Positions 50,042 through 59,519 of a stretch of DNA of 64,000 nt are shown here, in pieces. The notes beneath the pieces were generated by a model, which was given only the letters and a program-made list of their open reading frames with translations, had not been told where the DNA came from and ran no database searches. The position numbers were made by a program, and so were the translations under genes. The stretch comes from RGIG5612 sp045598285 (GTDB lineage Bacteria > Bacillota > Clostridia > Lachnospirales > Lachnospiraceae). The stretch's first letter is position 1; each line of letters begins with the position of its first letter. The stretch covers positions 1 to 64,000 of the forward strand of contig JAZLLU010000025.1 of assembly GCA_045598285.1 (NCBI GenBank). Reading direction: 5' to 3'.

Positions 50042-51097
50042 TTACTTGAATATTTTCTTTAGAAAACAATCTTTCCAACAATTATTAACCTCTTTTTTTA
50101 TCATCTTATATGTGCCTGGAATTTTTATTATAATAACACTTCTAATTTTTTTTATTATATGTTCTTTACATACACTTCTTAGAGGTTTTTTCATCAATTT
50201 TTTTATATTGCCTTCATCCCTATATATCTCATACAAGTTTTCTAGATTTCTTTTTTCTATAATATCATGAAATTTCCTATCATAATATTCATCTACATTA
50301 GCAAGCATTTGAATTTTATCATATATATGCTTTGTTCTTTTTTTTGAATCTTTCCATATCCTATTTGTCCAAGAACCTTCAACTCCATAATTATATGTAG
50401 ACATATTGTCTGCCATACAATATACTTTTCCACTTATTGCTGCATATATAAAAATCTGGTAATCTCCGAATCCTTTAACTGAAAAACATTCTGGTTTATT
50501 TATTAAAATATCCCGTTTTGCGAAAACGGAATTTGTCGCAAACATTCCTCCATCGCCCATAATTATTTCTTCTATCGAAAAATCTCTGTTTTGCTCTATT
50601 GCGGGAAAAGTATAATCTAATAACGAGCCATCGCAATAGTGTAATGTTGCTGAATGCAAACAAAGAGAATAATCTGGATTCTTTTCCATAAAATCATATT
50701 GCTTTTGCAATTTGTTTTCATCAGTCCAATAATCATCCCCTTCGCAAATAGCAATATATTTTCCTTTTACAATAGGATAAACAAATGATTTTACTATCCC
50801 TGTCTCTTTTGAGTATTGATTTTCAGTTTGATAAATTGCTTTTATTATGTTTGGATACTTTTCTTCATATTCTTTGATTATTTTCGCAGTATTATCTATT
50901 GATGCATCATCATGTATAATAATTTCAAACGGGAAATTTGTTTTTTGCATCAAAAATCCTTCTATCGCCTGCCTAATATATTTTTCATGATTATAAGTAA
51001 GGCATTGGATAGAAACCATTGGTTCATCTATATTTTTCCATTCTGATATTATTTTATTTTCTGATTTCATTTTTTCATAAAGCATCTTTTTTCGCAT
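50042..51097 (-). CDS. glycosyltransferase family 2
   Basis: A 351-residue GT2 enzyme: MVSIQCLTYNHEKYIRQAIE, IIIHDDASIDNTAKIIKEY, and ICEGDDYWTDENKLQKQYDF, the GDDYW variant of the metal motif seen in capsule glycosyltransferases. Several ATGs are possible near the N-terminus, and none has a strong ribosome site. It is upstream of cotH on the same strand, with a 300-base gap. Confidence 0.82.
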   Translation of the reverse strand: MRKKMLYEKMKSENKIISEWKNIDEPMVSIQCLTYNHEKYIRQAIEGFLMQKTNFPFEIIIHDDASIDNTAKIIKEYEEKYPNIIKAIYQTENQYSKETGIVKSFVYPIVKGKYIAICEGDDYWTDENKLQKQYDFMEKNPDYSLCLHSATLHYCDGSLLDYTFPAIEQNRDFSIEEIIMGDGGMFATNSVFAKRDILINKPECFSVKGFGDYQIFIYAAISGKVYCMADNMSTYNYGVEGSWTNRIWKDSKKRTKHIYDKIQMLANVDEYYDRKFHDIIEKRNLENLYEIYRDEGNIKKLMKKPLRSVCKEHIIKKIRSVIIIKIPGTYKMIKKEVNNCWKDCFLKKIFK

Positions 51098-51300
51098 TTT
51101 GTTTATTTAATAAATGATAATTATGTATTGTCTACTTATTTACCTAAACAACTTCCTAATATAATCTGGAAATTATGCAATTATATACAAATTAATTTCT
51201 ATTATTCTAATTTTCAACAAATATCTTTTTTAATTTTTATCATACTATAATTCTCTTTTGACATTCTGTTATCCCATATAAAATATCCTCGTGTTGTTTA

Positions 51301-52157
51301 TCAAGAATATAATTTTGTAATGTATAAAACAATTTCTTTGTCTGTTTTTAACGAAAATTTTCTTGCAAACAGTTCCCCTTGAATTAATAAGTTTTTCAGA
51401 ATACTCCATTGTTAATGTTTCTGGGCTAAACCCATGTCTACTCCAGTCAATATATCTCGTTGAATCTTTCGCAGTGATGAATTTTTCATCTGAATTGTAA
51501 AGAAATGTTTAAACAAAGATTTCATCACTACGCCTTGTGTGCCTATACGTTTTCCTATATGTAGTATTCATCACATTAATTAAATAGAGCGCAAATTTAT
51601 GTGTAATGTCAATCCATTGTCTTCCCTTCATAAATCTACCTTTTGTTTTTGATGTCCTATCAACGTTCCCCTTTCGTTGCAAATACACGAAACCGCTTTC
51701 CACTACTTTTCTTAATGAAGCAAATAATCTTCCCTTAGGCATTGGTAGATGATAGTATTTTACGCGATTTATAAAATTGTTTTTTTACACGTCAACTTAT
51801 CATATGACACAAATTCGCTTCCTTTATGTTCTTTAAAAAAAATTTCTATATAATCGTGATTTGCGATTGCTAAATCCTTGCCAGATAGCAAATGATAGTA
51901 GTCATGAAATTTTTTTCCTCTTTAAGCAATTCAAGTTAAGCCATAACCAAGCCATACTCCCCCCCACATAACTTGGTAACGCTTCACAAAATTGATTTTT
52001 GTATTTACTACTGCTGAAGAAATACTCTATAAATCCATGCATTGACTTTTTTGTTGATGTGTTTATAAATATCGTTATTAGAATAGTCTAATTGTTTTAA
52101 TAGACTAATAAGCAGTTCTGGTTCCTCATTAGCTATAATTATATATGCGTGATACAT
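51301..52157 (-). pseudogene. GT14 (core-2/I-branching type) glycosyltransferase, degraded
   Basis: Three pieces in different frames add up to a GT14 enzyme. They are the N-terminus from 52157 (MYHAYIIIANEEPELLISLL), the middle 51509-51742 (GRQWIDITHKFALYLINVMN; RRSDEIFV), and the C-terminus ending at 51301 (STRYIDWSRHGF; LINSRGELFARKFSLKTDKE). In-frame stops and frame changes separate them, so no functional protein is made. The gap from 51,098 to 51,300 shows nothing else. It lies between two active-looking GT2 genes. Confidence 0.72.
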
Positions 52158-52196
52158 CGTTTTCTCTTTTCAAAATATAAAGTTTCAATCTTCCTT

Positions 52197-53195
52197 TTAT
52201 TCCAATTCTTTTCCCTTAACTATAGTATATACCCCATAGCACATTCTAAACAATCCAGCCATATGTAAGTGCATTAATACTTTTTCATGTCTACTTATAT
52301 TTCTGCATTTTTTCCATTGTTTTTTAAACAATCGAATGAAATATACGCACTCTTTATAATCTGCCTTAAACTTCAAAAAATCCTTTTTGGCCAACTTCCC
52401 TATTTCTTTTGCAATATATGCTGTTTCTTCAACCCTTAACAACGTAGCTGCATCCAATAAAGATGGATAGTGCTCCCGAATATAACAATAAATATCGTAT
52501 GTTTGTTGAAGCAGATCCAGTCGGTTTGACGAAAAGGAAGCTGTTGAAATACTATTAGCATGGTGACAATAATGATAGAAGGGTCTATTGCATGTTACAA
52601 CCTGACCAGAAATAAGACAAGCTTTATAAATTACTCTCATGTCTTCACAAACCATTCCTTCAGGAAAACGAATTGTTTTCCAAAGATTTTTATGAAATAG
52701 CTTATCCCAAGCCGCTGAGTCCATCCCTTCCCAAGCAAACAACATTCTGACAATTTTTTCCGAAGAAAGAACTTCGCTATTTTGCGGGCAGAGTCCAACT
52801 TTACTTTCACCGCTCTCCTCATATTCATCAAATCGGCCACAGCAACACATTAACACTTTATTTTCCAAACACAAGTTAAGCATCGTTTCAAGCATATTGG
52901 GTTCAATATAATCATCACTATCTACAAATGAAAAATAATCTCCTCTGGCAATTTGTATAGCTGCATTTCTTGCGCTACTTAAGCCTCCATTAGGTTTATG
53001 AATTACAACAATTCTATTATCCTTTTTTTTGTATTCATCACATATTGATGATGAGCCATCTGTTGAGCCATCATCCACCAATATTATTTCCAGTTTTGTA
53101 TATGTCTGATTCAATATTGAATTAACACATCTTTTCAAATAATCTTTAACATTATATACTGGTACTATTACAGAAATTAAAATATCGTTAATCAT
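52197..53195 (-). CDS. glycosyltransferase family 2
   Basis: A 332-residue GT2 enzyme: LISVIVPVYNVKDYLKRCVN, LEIILVDDGSTDGSSSICDE, KPNGGLSSARNAAIQIARGD, and FVDSDDYIEPNML. The C-terminal half (CEDMRVIYKACLISG) is typical of EpsJ/WcaA-like capsule glycosyltransferases. The donor is unknown. Confidence 0.88.
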   Translation of the reverse strand: MINDILISVIVPVYNVKDYLKRCVNSILNQTYTKLEIILVDDGSTDGSSSICDEYKKKDNRIVVIHKPNGGLSSARNAAIQIARGDYFSFVDSDDYIEPNMLETMLNLCLENKVLMCCCGRFDEYEESGESKVGLCPQNSEVLSSEKIVRMLFAWEGMDSAAWDKLFHKNLWKTIRFPEGMVCEDMRVIYKACLISGQVVTCNRPFYHYCHHANSISTASFSSNRLDLLQQTYDIYCYIREHYPSLLDAATLLRVEETAYIAKEIGKLAKKDFLKFKADYKECVYFIRLFKKQWKKCRNISRHEKVLMHLHMAGLFRMCYGVYTIVKGKELE

Positions 53196-53375
53196 GAACT
53201 TGCCTCATATGAATAGGAATCTTAACTCAAGGACAATGCTACTCTATTTCTAAAAAATATGTTTGATAAGCTGACTATTTTTAACTATTGAATGCGTTTT
53301 TTACATATTTTTACTGATTATCAACAACTTATAATACATATTTTTAAATTTGATTTCATTTTTCACAATTTATAT

Positions 53376-54611
53376 TTATATTAATGAATAAATTCGCAAA
53401 ATATCATCTACTACATTATTGATGTCATGCAACTTAATCGCTTTGTGCACAGCATTTTCTGATAATAATTCGCACTGTTCCTGTGATTCAAAAAGTTTAA
53501 TTATATTTCCCGCCAAAGAATATATGTCATCATGCTGATATAGATATCCATCAACCTTATCATCTATAATGCTACTAGTTCCTCCAACAAATGAAGCAAT
53601 ACAAGGCACTCCTAACATCAGCGCTTCTCCAAGTGAATTTGAACTATTTTCTATTGTTGATGGCAATACAAATAAATGTGTACTAAGGTATTCCTTTTTC
53701 ATTTCTTCCGCAGATAATGGTCCTAAAAATTTAATATGCGCTTGCATATTATTCTTTTGTACTAATTTAGCAATATATTTTCCATAACAAGAATGATAAA
53801 TTTGTCCCTTTATACCTTTATTATCAATAATATTTTTTCCGCCAACTGTTACTATTGCATCCGGATACTTTTCTAAAACAATCGAAAACGCTTTCAGAAA
53901 ATAATGAAATCCTTTTATAGGATATCCTGCTTGACTAATAAATATTTTGTGTTTTGTACTATTTTCATAAGTCCATTTTCCTTCATAAAATGGTTTTCTG
54001 AGCATTTCCCGACAATAATGATACTCTGCTTTGTCATTAACTAAATAGCATAAATTTCTATCCCAATCCGTTCTTCCGAGAATGTGGTTGACGTTTTTTA
54101 TTACATCAATTTCTAGTTTTGCTCTTTTTTCAAAACCATGTTTAATGTCAACAACTCCTCCTACTACTAAATCGTGTAAAGTTCGGCCATATATGACGCG
54201 AAACGGTAATCCTATATCAACAAAATCCTTACACGCAAAGCAAAGCCCTTGAATGTGAACAATCACTTTCTCAATTAATCCTACTTTCGTTGCGGCATTA
54301 ACCATCGCCAAACTATAGTAGTATTCTGTACCCCATATATGTATGATATCCGGCTTCTCATTGCTTATAATTTCAAGAAAATATTTTTCCGTAACCCTTT
54401 TGTAATGAAAGGGTTTATCAAATATTGATTTTTTAAAAGTATAATACTTTTGTACATCTGAACACATCTTTTGTTTAGCATCAGGGAATACAAAAACCAA
54501 CTCAATATGTTCCTTTTGTTCTTTTAAGTTGTGTGCCAAACTAGAAAACCATCCACCGCCACCCTTTGCGCTTTCAAGTGGTGAATTGTTGCTTAGCCAT
54601 AATACCTTCAA
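53376..54611 (-). CDS. glycosyltransferase family 4 (GT-B)
   Basis: A retaining GT-B enzyme of about 411 residues. The N-terminus has GGGGWFSSLAHNLK, HKIFISQAGYPIKGFHYFLK opens the second domain, and NSLGEALMLGVPCIASFVGG is the C-terminal E-x7-E donor site. I prefer a TTG start at 54611, 12 bases after AGGAGG (54624-54629); the frame from 54644 starts before that ribosome site. The 5' end overlaps the polymerase gene by 38 bases. Confidence 0.82.
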   Translation of the reverse strand: MKVLWLSNNSPLESAKGGGGWFSSLAHNLKEQKEHIELVFVFPDAKQKMCSDVQKYYTFKKSIFDKPFHYKRVTEKYFLEIISNEKPDIIHIWGTEYYYSLAMVNAATKVGLIEKVIVHIQGLCFACKDFVDIGLPFRVIYGRTLHDLVVGGVVDIKHGFEKRAKLEIDVIKNVNHILGRTDWDRNLCYLVNDKAEYHYCREMLRKPFYEGKWTYENSTKHKIFISQAGYPIKGFHYFLKAFSIVLEKYPDAIVTVGGKNIIDNKGIKGQIYHSCYGKYIAKLVQKNNMQAHIKFLGPLSAEEMKKEYLSTHLFVLPSTIENSSNSLGEALMLGVPCIASFVGGTSSIIDDKVDGYLYQHDDIYSLAGNIIKLFESQEQCELLSENAVHKAIKLHDINNVVDDILRIYSLI

Positions 54612-55884
54612 TACTATTTTTGTCCTCCTTAATTTCTCTATCAATTAAACCATAGTAAATAAATGTACTTAGAACTATATCAAAAGTTAGTCTTTCTGTG
54701 CAAAGTGCAATTAATGCTATCAATAATAGCCAGTATGAATAAATTCCTTTGCTTTTTAACCTTAAAAATTTATACAATCCAACAAAATATACTATTCCGA
54801 CTATTAAGCCATAATAACTAAAGAAAAACAGCAACGTGTTCGTATTATGAATATTGTACCTACTATTTTCAAAAAATATATTAGCCGCAGTCCAACCAGC
54901 GCCAATAACAGGATAATTTTTCATTAATTCAAAATTTTGTTTAACGGACCCCAATCTTGCCGTTGCAGATTCTCCGCCTGAAAATTTTACAAAAACCGGT
55001 CCACTAGGATCCAATAAATTTGTAAAATTGTATAATAAAACTATGCCTATCAATATTCCGCATGCCGTTATTAATACTTTTTTATAATTTTGTTTTTCTA
55101 GAAGCAAGGACAAAATCATCAATGTCGCTATGACATAACCGGACGTGGATAATGTCGTTATGATTGCAATTAACATAATTACAAAATCATATTTTTTTAT
55201 TAATTTATACTTTTTTCCAATTATAAATGCAAGGGCAATATATATTATAAAAACGCCTGGTTCTCTAAATGGTCCATAATTTCTTAATGAAAATTGACCC
55301 AAGTCATTTTCGGGAAGTACTGAAAACAGCATCCATCTAAATGGTATATTGTTTGCATTATTTATAATTGGAAATAAGCGAATTATCGGCGGACAAACCA
55401 TTCCTAAAAAATATGCAACTATAGAAAAAATCATTATAAATCGAAGTATATTATAATAATTAGTGCAAAATTGTTTTTGAGATAAAATATTAACCACAAC
55501 TGCCGCAGTTAAAAAAACAACAATTTCAAAAATATTATTCAAATTTATATCTAGATTGAATAACATCATTATTATAATAAATACTGTCACAACAATAAAA
55601 TAAGAAAAATTGTTTACCTTCAAACGTTTTTCTTCATAAATAATCATTATTGAAGAAAAAACTATAATCATAACAATGCCTACTGTTGTAAATATAACGC
55701 TTTTCTGTGTGGTCCCTATAAGCAACGTTTGAGAACTCAGTAATATAATTAACATTACATATACAGTTGGCTTGATTTTTGGTTTTCTACTTGTTATCAT
55801 TTTTTCACCAATTAAACTTAAAGTATCAATAATATCCTCAACTACTAAATTATTCATCCTGATTACACGTATAATCTTTGTCAA
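54574..55884 (-). CDS. wzy: Wzy-like polysaccharide polymerase
   Basis: A 436-residue membrane protein with 11-12 predicted helices and a large periplasmic-type loop (about 310-350). That loop contains SATARLGSVKQNFELMKNYP then VIGAGW, as in O-antigen polymerase/ligase families. YGPFREPGVFIIYIALAF is also typical of Wzy. The first 28 residues are charged, and an internal ATG (MITSRKPKIKP) is an alternative start. It is the only polymerase candidate in the window. Confidence 0.8.
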   Translation of the reverse strand: MTKIIRVIRMNNLVVEDIIDTLSLIGEKMITSRKPKIKPTVYVMLIILLSSQTLLIGTTQKSVIFTTVGIVMIIVFSSIMIIYEEKRLKVNNFSYFIVVTVFIIIMMLFNLDINLNNIFEIVVFLTAAVVVNILSQKQFCTNYYNILRFIMIFSIVAYFLGMVCPPIIRLFPIINNANNIPFRWMLFSVLPENDLGQFSLRNYGPFREPGVFIIYIALAFIIGKKYKLIKKYDFVIMLIAIITTLSTSGYVIATLMILSLLLEKQNYKKVLITACGILIGIVLLYNFTNLLDPSGPVFVKFSGGESATARLGSVKQNFELMKNYPVIGAGWTAANIFFENSRYNIHNTNTLLFFFSYYGLIVGIVYFVGLYKFLRLKSKGIYSYWLLLIALIALCTERLTFDIVLSTFIYYGLIDREIKEDKNSIEGIMAKQQFTT

Positions 55885-56116
55885 TAATTATTGCTGAAAG
55901 TCACTATTTTGTCTTGTTTATTTTGTAACTAGATTCATCCTAATTGGTTAATCTTTTAGACCTTCTTTATTTCTTTCATATATCGCTTTTTTACTGGACT
56001 TTAAATATGTGTTATAAAGTCTAATTAACAACCTGCTTTTTCGCCAATATCCGGTGGTGAGAATTTATTATCCATATTTTCCTCTTTCGTTTTTAATGTA
56101 CTTTATATACTTTAGC

Positions 56117-56917
56117 TTAAAAACTTTGCTTGTATTTCTTTCCTAAAAACTTTGCTTTCAAAAAAGTTGTTCCTTTGTTCCACCAATTTATTTTTTCTAA
56201 GTGGATATGAGGAAGTTCTTTTATTTCGTCTTTCTTTATAGCACCTTCAGTAATCTTTTTATCTAGCCAAACATTAAATATAATTTCTGAGACCCTGCCA
56301 TAAAATCTGCTGTCAAAGGCGCTAAGTTCTTTTGAATCTACGCGTTTTTCTAGTTCAAACAAAATATCAAAAAGCCATATGCAATAATCACTAAGCAAAT
56401 CCCTTTGCATAATCATCATATTGAACATATATCCTGATCTTTTTCCAACTATCTTGTCAAAGCTTTCGATGTAGTCAGGATGTTTTTCTTCAATTATTTT
56501 TCTTGTTTCATCTAGATGTTCAATATAATGCGTATGTGCATAATGGCTATATAAAGTTTCTATGTAATATCTTCTCTTTATCGGAACAAAAACTTTTATT
56601 TTTCCTAAGTCAGCTTTTAGCTCCTTAAATGTTAAAATATTTTCAAACTTAGCTTTTTTAGTTTTTGCAAAATGTCTTCTATAGTGAGCTAAGCCAATGT
56701 AGTCTTCATCTAAATTTTTCCATGCCCAGTAAAGTCCTGTAAGTTCGCAATAACCTTTATTTAATTTAGAAATGTTTTCTCCTGTATTGTCTTTTTGGTA
56801 GCCAAAATCTTCCTCGCTTAAGGCCGCGCCGACATGCAAAGGAAGATAGATTTTATCTTCTGGCATTTTATATTGCTTATGTGTCGCAATTATGACTTTT
56901 ACTGAATAATTTTCCAT
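56117..56917 (-). CDS. DUF4422 glycosyltransferase
   Basis: A 266-residue protein matching DUF4422: VKVIIATHKQYKMPED, LPLHVGAAL, TGLYWAWKNLDEDYIGLAHY, RRHF and MFNMMIMQRDLLSDYC. The family is assigned to capsule and exopolysaccharide glycosyltransferases. It is alone on the minus strand between a 230-base gap and the plus-strand GT gene, and is read divergently from it. Confidence 0.84.
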   Translation of the reverse strand: MENYSVKVIIATHKQYKMPEDKIYLPLHVGAALSEEDFGYQKDNTGENISKLNKGYCELTGLYWAWKNLDEDYIGLAHYRRHFAKTKKAKFENILTFKELKADLGKIKVFVPIKRRYYIETLYSHYAHTHYIEHLDETRKIIEEKHPDYIESFDKIVGKRSGYMFNMMIMQRDLLSDYCIWLFDILFELEKRVDSKELSAFDSRFYGRVSEIIFNVWLDKKITEGAIKKDEIKELPHIHLEKINWWNKGTTFLKAKFLGKKYKQSF

Positions 56918-57026
56918 AAATAATCTATTCTAATTTCCTAAAAAGGGCATATTATAACAGTTAATTATACAACATATTGTTCAATTTTGTCCATCTTTGC
57001 CCTAAATCTTGTGTGCACATAAATTC

Positions 57027-57056
57027 TTGTCTTTTATAGCCTTATTGCTTTATAAT
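57027..57056 (+). promoter_or_regulatory. promoter predicted to make a leaderless mRNA
   Basis: TTGTCT (57027-57032), an 18-base spacer and a perfect TATAAT (57051-57056), with the ATG at 57063 only six bases downstream. The expected start of transcription falls on or next to the A of the ATG. Confidence 0.6.
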
Positions 57057-57062
57057 GCCCCT

Positions 57063-58028
57063 ATGAAAGTTTTAGCCGTAATAGTTACTTATAATAGGCT
57101 TGAAATGTTAAAGATGTGTCTTGAAAAAATAAAGACACAGTCTTTTTCTTGCGACCTCCTAATCGTTGATAATGCTAGTACTGACGACACTGCTTCTTGG
57201 TGCAAAGACTTTATCTCGCAAGAAAATGTCACTAAGTTTATGTATGAAAATACAGGTGCTAACATAGGTGGTGCTGGTGGTTTTAATTATGGTTTTAAGA
57301 GAGCTTATGAATTAGGTTACGATTATGCTTGGATTATGGACGATGATGCTTTTGCTAATCCAGACACTTTGGAAAAACTCGTTGATGCTGACAAAATGCT
57401 CGGTGGACCAACTAATTACGGTTTTTTAGCAAGTGTAGTTCTTTGGACTGATGGAAATATCTGCCAAATGAACAGGCAAAGAAAAAAGAATGGCTCATTA
57501 TTAGGAAAGAATGCAAAAATTACTATCGACGACGTTAATGCAGTTAAAGGCGGTGGCAACAATCTAATCCCTATAGTTACCTCAACTTTTGTTTCTTTAC
57601 TCGTTCCTATAAGCACTGTTAAAAAAGTAGGCCTTCCTATTAAGGAATTCTTTATATGGTGCGATGACATAGAATATACAAGACGCATCTCCACAAGGTA
57701 TAATATGCCTTGCTATAGCGTTTTAGATAGCCAAATCGTTCATGAAACAAAAAACAACACCGGTAGCGATTTAGCTACTGACAGTGAAGAAAGAATAGAT
57801 AGATATAAATATGCTATAAGAAACACAAATTATCATTATAGGCATATGGGCTTTATAGGATTTTTGGCACTATGTTATTATATTCTTTCAAACAATATTA
57901 ATATACTATTAAAAGCGAAGGACAATAAGGCTAAAAGATTTAAAATCTTTTGGGGAAGTTTAATTGATGGATTTAAATTTAATCCTCAGATAGAATATAT
58001 TTCAGATGAAACGAATATGCATTTCTAA
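57063..58028 (+). CDS. GT2 glycosyltransferase, galactofuranosyltransferase-like
   Basis: A 321-residue GT2 enzyme: KVLAVIVTYNRLEMLKMCLE, LLIVDNASTDDTASWC, NIGGAGGFNYGFKRAYELGY, and WIMDDDAFANPDTL with the metal-binding DDD. The later FFIWCDDIEYTRRI matches GlfT2/WbbL-type enzymes that add galactofuranose or rhamnose. The ATG at 57063 matches the conserved N-terminus; a longer frame from 57009 overlaps the promoter. It is the only plus-strand gene of the second polysaccharide block and converges on the initiating transferase gene with four bases between stops. Confidence 0.85.
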   Translation: MKVLAVIVTYNRLEMLKMCLEKIKTQSFSCDLLIVDNASTDDTASWCKDFISQENVTKFMYENTGANIGGAGGFNYGFKRAYELGYDYAWIMDDDAFANPDTLEKLVDADKMLGGPTNYGFLASVVLWTDGNICQMNRQRKKNGSLLGKNAKITIDDVNAVKGGGNNLIPIVTSTFVSLLVPISTVKKVGLPIKEFFIWCDDIEYTRRISTRYNMPCYSVLDSQIVHETKNNTGSDLATDSEERIDRYKYAIRNTNYHYRHMGFIGFLALCYYILSNNINILLKAKDNKAKRFKIFWGSLIDGFKFNPQIEYISDETNMHF

Positions 58029-58031
58029 CAA

Positions 58032-59471
58032 TTATTTCGAGCCTACTCTTTGAAATACAACTTTAATCGTCTTTAAGAGAATCTTTACATCTAATCTTAA
58101 AGTCCAGTTTTTTATATATTCATTATCTAAAGCAACTATTTCTTCAAACTTTGTTATGTTGCTTCTTCCAGATACTTGCCAAAGGCCTGTTATTCCAGGC
58201 TTGAATGATAATCTCATTTTATGATGTGCTTCGTAATGGCTAAACTCCTCCACCGTTGGTGGTCTTGTTCCAACAAGGCTCATATCGCCTTTAAGCACAT
58301 TAATAAATTGTGGAAATTCATCTAGCGAGCGTTCTCTCATCTTATGACCAATTCCCGGAAGAACTCTTGGATCATTTTCCATCTTAAACATATGGCCTTC
58401 CATCTCATTTTGTGCCATAAGTTCTTTTTTCTTTTCTTCAGCATCTGTATACATAGACCTGAATTTATAGATATAAAATTGTCTTCCGTTTTTGCCGATT
58501 CTCTTTTGCTTAAAGAAAACTGGTCCTTTATCTTTTGCTTTTATTTGCGGAGCTAAGATAAGATACAAAACCCCAACAATAATGCATCCTATAATCGCGC
58601 CAACAATATCCGTTATCCTTTTTACAATTATTTTCCAAGGCGCTACAACATTATTGCTTGTTGTAATAGCTGTGATTCCACCAACCGACTCTATTATTGC
58701 GTTTGGTAAATCTCTATCAATATCAGAAACTCTTATATGTACTGTTATTCCTGCTTCTAAGAAATATTCTGTTAATTCTCTTTCTGTTTCTTCATCGCTT
58801 ATATCTATTAAGATTTCATCAACAACTTCTGTTAGAACGTATTGTTTTAATGTTTGTTTTGAAGCTAGTACCTCATATTTTGTCTTTGTATTTTCATTAC
58901 TTGATCCTACTTCTTCGCCAATTCTTTCTTCGTCAATAAGTGCAAGGCCTTTAACCTTAAACCAATTGTATGCTTTATGTTCTATCGCTTCTAATACTGC
59001 ATCTAGGTGGTTTTTGTCCGTCACAATTAAAAGCTGTGGCAAGTCTGCTCTATTTTTCAATCTCATTCTTAAGTAATGTTTGTAGAGAATTCTTTCACCT
59101 GTTATGAAAATGAATCCGAGTATTCCCGTCAAGCCAAACGTAATACGGCTAAATAAAGCTGATTGCTTTGTAACGAACATATATAAAACTATAAGAAGAA
59201 TTGTAATAACTATTTGAACAAAAACTTTAAGACATTCTTGCCATTTATTTCTTTGAAGAATACTTTTATAGTTTTGTCCTATGATAGCAACTAGAAAATA
59301 TAAAACTAGCATAATTATTCCTAGTCTTGTATAAAGTCCTGTTGCATCTTGAGATAAGTGAAAATCATGTCTAAAAAGAACAACGGTAATGAACGTCGCT
59401 GCCAAGATTATTAAATCAAATATTGCAAAATCTAAGTGTTTTAGCCATGTTCGGCTACTCTTTTTATACAT
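58032..59471 (-). CDS. large polyprenyl glycosylphosphotransferase (WbaP/CpsE type)
   Basis: A 479-residue initiating transferase with four to five N-terminal helices (20-150), a central Rossmann-like domain, and the C-terminal sugar-transferase core (IIVKRITDIVGAIIGCIIVG). Core motifs are GPVFFKQKRIGKNG, FYIYKFRSMY, RERSLDEFPQFINVLKGDMS, LVGTRPPT and KPGITGLWQVSGRSN. It loads the first sugar-1-phosphate on undecaprenyl phosphate. This is the second initiating enzyme in the window beside 45647-46501. Confidence 0.93.
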   Translation of the reverse strand: MYKKSSRTWLKHLDFAIFDLIILAATFITVVLFRHDFHLSQDATGLYTRLGIIMLVLYFLVAIIGQNYKSILQRNKWQECLKVFVQIVITILLIVLYMFVTKQSALFSRITFGLTGILGFIFITGERILYKHYLRMRLKNRADLPQLLIVTDKNHLDAVLEAIEHKAYNWFKVKGLALIDEERIGEEVGSSNENTKTKYEVLASKQTLKQYVLTEVVDEILIDISDEETERELTEYFLEAGITVHIRVSDIDRDLPNAIIESVGGITAITTSNNVVAPWKIIVKRITDIVGAIIGCIIVGVLYLILAPQIKAKDKGPVFFKQKRIGKNGRQFYIYKFRSMYTDAEEKKKELMAQNEMEGHMFKMENDPRVLPGIGHKMRERSLDEFPQFINVLKGDMSLVGTRPPTVEEFSHYEAHHKMRLSFKPGITGLWQVSGRSNITKFEEIVALDNEYIKNWTLRLDVKILLKTIKVVFQRVGSK

Positions 59472-59519
59472 GGGCGAAGTATACCATATAGGTTCTTATT
59501 TGTTAACTACTCTTTTTTA

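Noticed and set aside
51509..51742. 77-codon ORF as an independent gene
   Set aside because: Its sequence is the middle of a degraded GT14 gene whose N- and C-terminal parts lie on either side in other frames.
58492..59076. 194-codon plus-strand ORF opposite the large phosphoglycosyl transferase
   Set aside because: The minus-strand gene is intact with all motifs; the antisense frame is an artefact of codon bias.
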